From Candidatus Omnitrophota bacterium (GTDB lineage: Bacteria; Omnitrophota; Gorgyraeia; 2-02-FULL-51-18; JAGOUK01), in NCBI GenBank assembly GCA_018061225.1, contig JAGOUK010000039.1, positions 1 to 9,320 of the forward strand: DNA of 9,320 nt, read 5' to 3'. Within the stretch, counting starts at the first letter, position 1, and each line of letters begins with the position of its first letter. A program made the position numbers and the translations under genes. The notes under the pieces were generated by a model. It did not search any database and had not been told where the DNA came from. It saw nothing but the letters and a program-made list of their open reading frames with translations. Positions 1-6,000 of this stretch are shown one piece after another.

Positions 1-3000
1 GGTTGATGTAGTGCAGTCCTTCGACATGGAGGATGGGTCTGTTGGAGAGATTTACTTGGGTGAGGCTGATCAGGTCTTCATAGGAGACTTTATAGCCTTG
101 GGAGGCGATGCCGTAGAGGGAGGAGGTTTTTTGGAGGGCGTGGAGACTTAAGAGCATCTCCTGGCCTTCTTTTAAGAAGGGATGGATCTGGCCTGAGAGG
201 ATGTCGATCAGGATGAGGCGGGAGGCTAAAAGGGATTTTTGTTCCTCATCGAAGCTCTGGCCCTGGGACTTTAAGAGTTCCACCAACGGATCGATAGCGC
301 TTTCTCCAAAGTGCAGGGACTGGGAGTTGAGATAGGTCTTGAGGCGGGCGATCTCTTGCGCGGTCAGGTTGACCGCCTCGTTTTCGGCAAGTCCTAATTC
401 TGCCAGGAGCGCGGCCCTATAACTTCCGTCCGCTGCGTTCAGATAGGCGTCGAGCCTGTCGAAGACCAATGACAAGATTGCGGATTTTTTGCGCAGGCGT
501 GAAGCGTGTTCGGGCGAACCGACCAGCTCGGCCTTAAGAGCGGCGGGGCTGAGCTCAAGCGATCGCGCGGTCTCTTCTTCCGTGGGATCTCTGCCGAGAT
601 TGGTCCGATAGGCATCCAGGATAACGGCCCTCCGCTCTTCGGCGGAGATTTTTTCTGTCGATATTTCAAATTGCGCTTCGAGCTGATTGAAGACCGCCGC
701 GAAGTCCTGCTCGATACCGAGCTTTTTGCCGTTCAAGGCGCTCGAAAGCTGCGCCAGCTGATCGGCGACATTTTCTTCAAAATCGGCTCTTGCCTGATCG
801 ATCTGGCGAAGCGCATCTCTCAGCTCATCCAGGGCCTCGGACTTTGCTTTTTTGGCCTTGGATCCCTTCATCTTTTGCCCTTCGAGATCACTGAGGGAAT
901 TCTGCACCTGTGCTCTCTGGGCGTCCAATTGCGCTCTCTGAGGATTCACCTGGTCCAAAAAGCTCTGGGTGATGAGCCCGGCTTCCATAGCCTGATCCTG
1001 CAGCGCGTACACCTTCTGAATACTGACCTGCCGCCTCGCGTCATACAAGGCTTCGTCGAGCGCGCGGCGCTGGCCTTCGTTCGTAACCTCGATCAGCTCA
1101 CCCGCTTCATCATAAACATAATCGGTAAGAAGATATCCGGCCAGATCGTACACCGCGTCCAGCCGATCGGATCCGGGCTCGTACACCAGAACCGTTTTGT
1201 CAGCGCGGGCCATAGAAACCAAACGGCCGTCCGCGTCATACGTCACAACGATCGAGGTGTCGGGCTTCAGGGCGCCGCCAAGTTGTGACTTGACCGCCGA
1301 CCAACTGACGTTGCGGTAATTGATATTGAAGTCGTAACTCAAAATGGATTCATCCAGCGCGGGCTGGTCGACGGGAATCTCGTGGACCGGCTGGACGATT
1401 CCGTCCGCCCGGGTGTATCCCCACCAGGAAGCGTCCATCCGCGTAGCTAAAACATCAGAATGTCCTTTATGTCCCTCGGCAAAAAAAGTTCCGTTCTTCC
1501 AAAGCGCGTGTGGAACGCTCCCCGTAAAAGCGACGGGCCTTGGGTCGCCCATGCGGTAAATATAGATATCGGTCCAATAGCCCTTTTCGCGGAGTTCGAC
1601 GGTGTATTCCCCGCCCGCCGTGTAGACATAATTCAGCGCCTTAACACTCACTCCTCCTTCGGGCGCTTGCACGTAAGCATTGACCTGGCCGCTTTCCTCA
1701 AAACGAACGGACAGCGCCACCGGCGAACCGCCCGCATGATCCAGCCCCGTAAATCCCACCGAAAGACTGGAGCCCTCCTCCACGCGCACGTCCACACTGC
1801 GGTTGACCCCTTCAAAATGGCTGTAGCTGGGAATGTGCTCAGAGAGTGTTTGGTCATAAGCAGCGGTCGGCAGCTCCGTGTCGGTCGCCTCGATCCTTGA
1901 TGACAGGGCGCCCTGAGGAATGTCAAAACGCACCGCGCCGGAGTGATGCCCGACCCCGGCTCCAAGAAGACTAAAGCCATTGGTTTCTTCATCAAATGTC
2001 TGCAAGGCTTCAATGCGATGCGTCCGGTTGAGCCGGGTCGTCGGGATGACGCCGAGCATCCGGCGGATGCCTTTTTCGCCGATCGTCGTTACGGCTCCGC
2101 CCTGATGTCCCGCATAATAAAAAGGCATATCATGCGTCCAAACGATCGTTCCGCCTTTTTCCATGTAATCGCGGGGGATATTCCGCTGTGAGATCGAATA
2201 AGGGCTGAGAGGGTCATAGACCGTGTCCGGCATGATGCTTTGGAGCATCACGAGCGCGGTGCCGGAGCCGTGATTTTCTAAAAAATTCTTCAGATCCGCG
2301 GCGCCGACAACCTCATATCCAATTGAGGTCAGGTAGGACAGCATCGCCAGCGTAAAGCCATAGGTGTTGGACGTCGGATATTGCGGATCGTAATAAACAT
2401 AACGTCCCGAGATCGGCACATGCGGCGTCAGCGCGGTGTAGGCGGCTTTGTTCTGCGCGTCGGATTCGTATGTTGGAACGATCTCGTTGTTGATGCTCAT
2501 GCCGTCCCACAGATAAATAAATCCGGAGTCGGGATCCGCCGGGTTGAAGTTCTTCCGCCATCCGGCGGCTCCATTCCCGTTGACCGCGAACACTTCGATC
2601 TCCGGCTCCGACTCAAAAGAGTGATACGCGCTCCAGCTGAGTTCCGGGGAAGCGGCGAACTCGTCGTAAGTGATCGGCAAGCCCGTCTCGTCGTAGTAAT
2701 AGATCCGTGTCGCGACGTTCGACGCGAACGCGGCATCATTACCGGCCTTGACCAGCGTCTCGATGGCGGACCCCGCGGCGGCGCCTTTTTGGCCGATAAG
2801 CGCGAAGCTGTCGCGATAAGCCAGGCCGTTGATTTGAACACTGCCGAACGATTGAATGGCATCGCGAATACGCTGACTCAAGTACTTAACGCCCTCATCC
2901 GCGACCGCCATGATCACCGCGTCCCCTTCGGGGATGGCCTCCAGATAAGCCGCCATTCGCTCCGCCTCCGCCGGGCCCGTGGTATCGGGATAAACGTCAA

Positions 3001-6000
3001 AAAACGCTTTGTCGATGACGTTGCCCGAGGCATCTACATGCGCGATGCTCCATCCGCGGCCCCGGTATTCCTTGTTTGCCGTGTAAATATTCAAATTAAA
3101 ATCCGAATAATCCACGCCATCCACCGTGATCGACGAATTCCATCCGTCCACATATCCGTAGGAGGCGGCGCGAAGAACGACCGGCAGATTCAGGGCGCCC
3201 ACCGGCGACCAGACACGCTCCATCACCCGGGTGCCCGTGATCCGCCCCTGCTCGTCACGCCTAAATCCAAAGTCCAGCGTCTTGCGGTCCGCGGGATCGG
3301 TGATCCTCACGAGCGCGCCCGCCGTGTCATAGCGGTAGATCCGACCGGCGCGGGTCACGTCAACATATTGAAGCCGACCAATTTCATCACGGAGGTATTT
3401 GACCGTGGAGCCGTCCTCGTGACTCACTTCGTCGACGAGCCCTTCTTTGAGCAGAACGTTGCGGTATGCGTTTTCCTGCGCACCGACGTTTAGAACGGTG
3501 CCGTCCTTCAGCACGATCTTGTCAACCGTATCTTCCTTGTAATAGAGCGTGACGCCCTCGGCGGTCTCGGAGGAATACAGCGATTCTTCTTCATAGACGC
3601 TGCCGGACCCGTCCGTGTAATCGCTTTTTTTATAAAGAAAGCCTTCGGCCGTTTTGAGGTAGATCAGCTCGCCGTCGGAGTTATAAATCTTCGTCAGACC
3701 GGCCTCATCGGTGATGTGAGTCTGATCGCCTTCGTACGAATAGACGTAACGGCCGAGCACCTGCCCTTGCCAGGTAACAATCGATGATGCGATCCGCGCT
3801 TCGGCGTTCGGACCGGCGCCGGCCGTGGCCGCGTAAGAGTAGGTCGTGAGAATTCCCTGCGCGTCCGCGCTAGAGAGCAGGCGCCCTTCCGAATAACGCT
3901 TCACTTCGTTTGCTCTCACGTCGGAAATCACCGTGAATTCCCGATCTCCCTCAAATTCGTAGGAGTACCGGTAGACCACGGCTCCGTCCGCGGAGACGAC
4001 TTCGCGGATCTTGCCGTAAGCGTATCGGGCGGTTGTCGGTTCGCCGTCCGGCGGGATCGTGGTGACCGACGCGACTTTGCCGTCGGCGTCATAGATATAT
4101 TCGGTGACTGCGCCGTCCGTCGACGTAACGCGGCCGGCGCGTCCGTCCGTATATCCCATGACAATGCCTTCGGCCGTCACCGACTCCAGCGCTTCACCGT
4201 TCACATCGACCGTCATCCGCACGGGCGCATCTGCGAGTCCTATAATGCGGTTGAACTGAACGGTCTTGGACCGCCAAGCGTCCTCCGCCGGGACACGAGA
4301 GGCCGTCATCGCGGTTTGTATCAAAGTCCGGCTGTCGTCCGCCAAAAATAAGGACGGCTCATGAATACCGCCGGCCGTGACCGCCAATTCAAAGTAACCC
4401 GCATTCTCAACCGCGAGCGTCCAGGCATCGGCGGAGGTCTGCGCCGGGACAAAATCGATATAAATCACATTAACCGGAGCTCCCGTTGTCCGGGTGATAG
4501 GGATCATCGCGGTGACGACCCCATTGTCGACGCTGAATTCTCTCGCCATATCGTCGAACACACCGGATCCGCCAAAGCCCGGCCGGACCCTTATGGATGT
4601 CAAGGCCGGCGCGTTCTCTACTCGGAACTTCACGTAGATAAAACCGCCTTGTTTAACCATGACATTCTTATAACCATCAAAGTAAAATTGAGCGCCCAGT
4701 CGATCGGACGGACTTCTCAAACTGGCTGAGCTCAGATGCACTCTAGAAACGGTGTCGGAGGCGGGCCGATTGTTGTAGATGGATTCAATCCCTCCGGAGG
4801 CGAGCCTTGCATAGGACGGCTGGGATTCAGAATACTTCGTAAGCGCGCTCCATCCCTCGAGCCCCTCGACGGGCCAATATCCCGGATTGAGCCCTGCCTC
4901 GAAGAGATCCGTCATTTCGCCTTCCGAGCCGTCGGGAAAAACAGCCTTGATGTCCCGAACTGTTCCGTCTGTATCCCGGAGATAATCAAAAGACGCCTGA
5001 CCATTGCCGTCAACAAAACTCGTCGTGTAGCCCTCTTTGTCGAGCCCGATCTCGACTCCGTCGGGCCTCGCGACATGGGTGAGCCTGCCGCCGGCGATCG
5101 TGTAAATCGTACCGTTGTAAGAACGGATCCGACCCGAAACGAGCGATCCGTCCGCCGCGAACACCGGCTTTAAGTACGTCGATACGCCGTTCGAGATGGC
5201 CGCAATCCCTTGCGCGTCATAATCAACGCTCAGGCCGTCGGCTTCCAGGCGGATCAGCTTGCCGGCGGCGTCGTAGACGCGTACATCCGTTTCCTTTGTG
5301 ACGCGCGTCGTATAAACATTTCCGGCTGCGTCCGACCCATATGACAGGGAAATATCGGGTTGTCCGGGTTCGGTGATGCGCGTGAGCCGATTTTTTTCGT
5401 AAAAAGCTGTTTTTCCCGTCTCGCTTTGAGCCCTGATCAGTTCTCCCGCGACGAACGTCAGGTTCCACGCGGTTCCCTGGGAATCCCGGGTGGACAATAT
5501 ATAGTCCTGAAGTTCTCCCGTTTGGCCGAAGGTCATGTCCGTCAACACATCGCCGTTGGCGCGGGTCACGCGAACCGGAATGCCGTCCGCGCTGGCGAGT
5601 TCAACAACATCGCCCGCGGAAGTCCGGTGCTGCCGCAAAATCATCTCATAGGCAGCAGGCAAAACTGCCGCAGAAGAAGCTGCCTCGATCGAGGCTGTCG
5701 CTGGCGTATACGCGTAGATTCGGCTGTCGCTCATCCTCGTTTCCATCGGGCGGCCGTCGGCAAAGGTCGTCACCGTGCCGTCCGGCTTGCGCTCTTCCTG
5801 AATTTGTCCTTCACGATATCGGCGGACCGTGCCATCCGGCAGCCTCACCGTCGCTTCACGAATAACGACACCCTGCCCGGGATCGGCATTGGCAGCCGCG
5901 GCGTCAAAAATAATGTCCTCGATCCGAGTCCCGTCCGCCTTCTCGATCCTCGTTACCCGGCCTTCAGAATAAAAAACGGTCTGGTCCGCGGTGCCGACCG

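Noticed and set aside
506..1288. 260-codon plus-strand ORF
   Set aside because: It lies opposite the coiled-coil and YD part of the giant gene. Its apparent product shows no domain motif and is explained as a GC-driven shadow.
2381..3493. 370-codon plus-strand ORF
   Set aside because: It is antisense to the giant gene over YD block 3 and the ILEI domain. Its product is Arg/Asp/Val rich with no domain pattern, while the minus-strand frame shows clear family motifs.
3928..4164. Small minus-strand ORFs in other frames (also 2497-2862, 5223-5468, 1648-2013)
   Set aside because: They overlap the real minus-strand frame completely and encode Arg/Pro/Ser-rich low-complexity products typical of off-frame reading.
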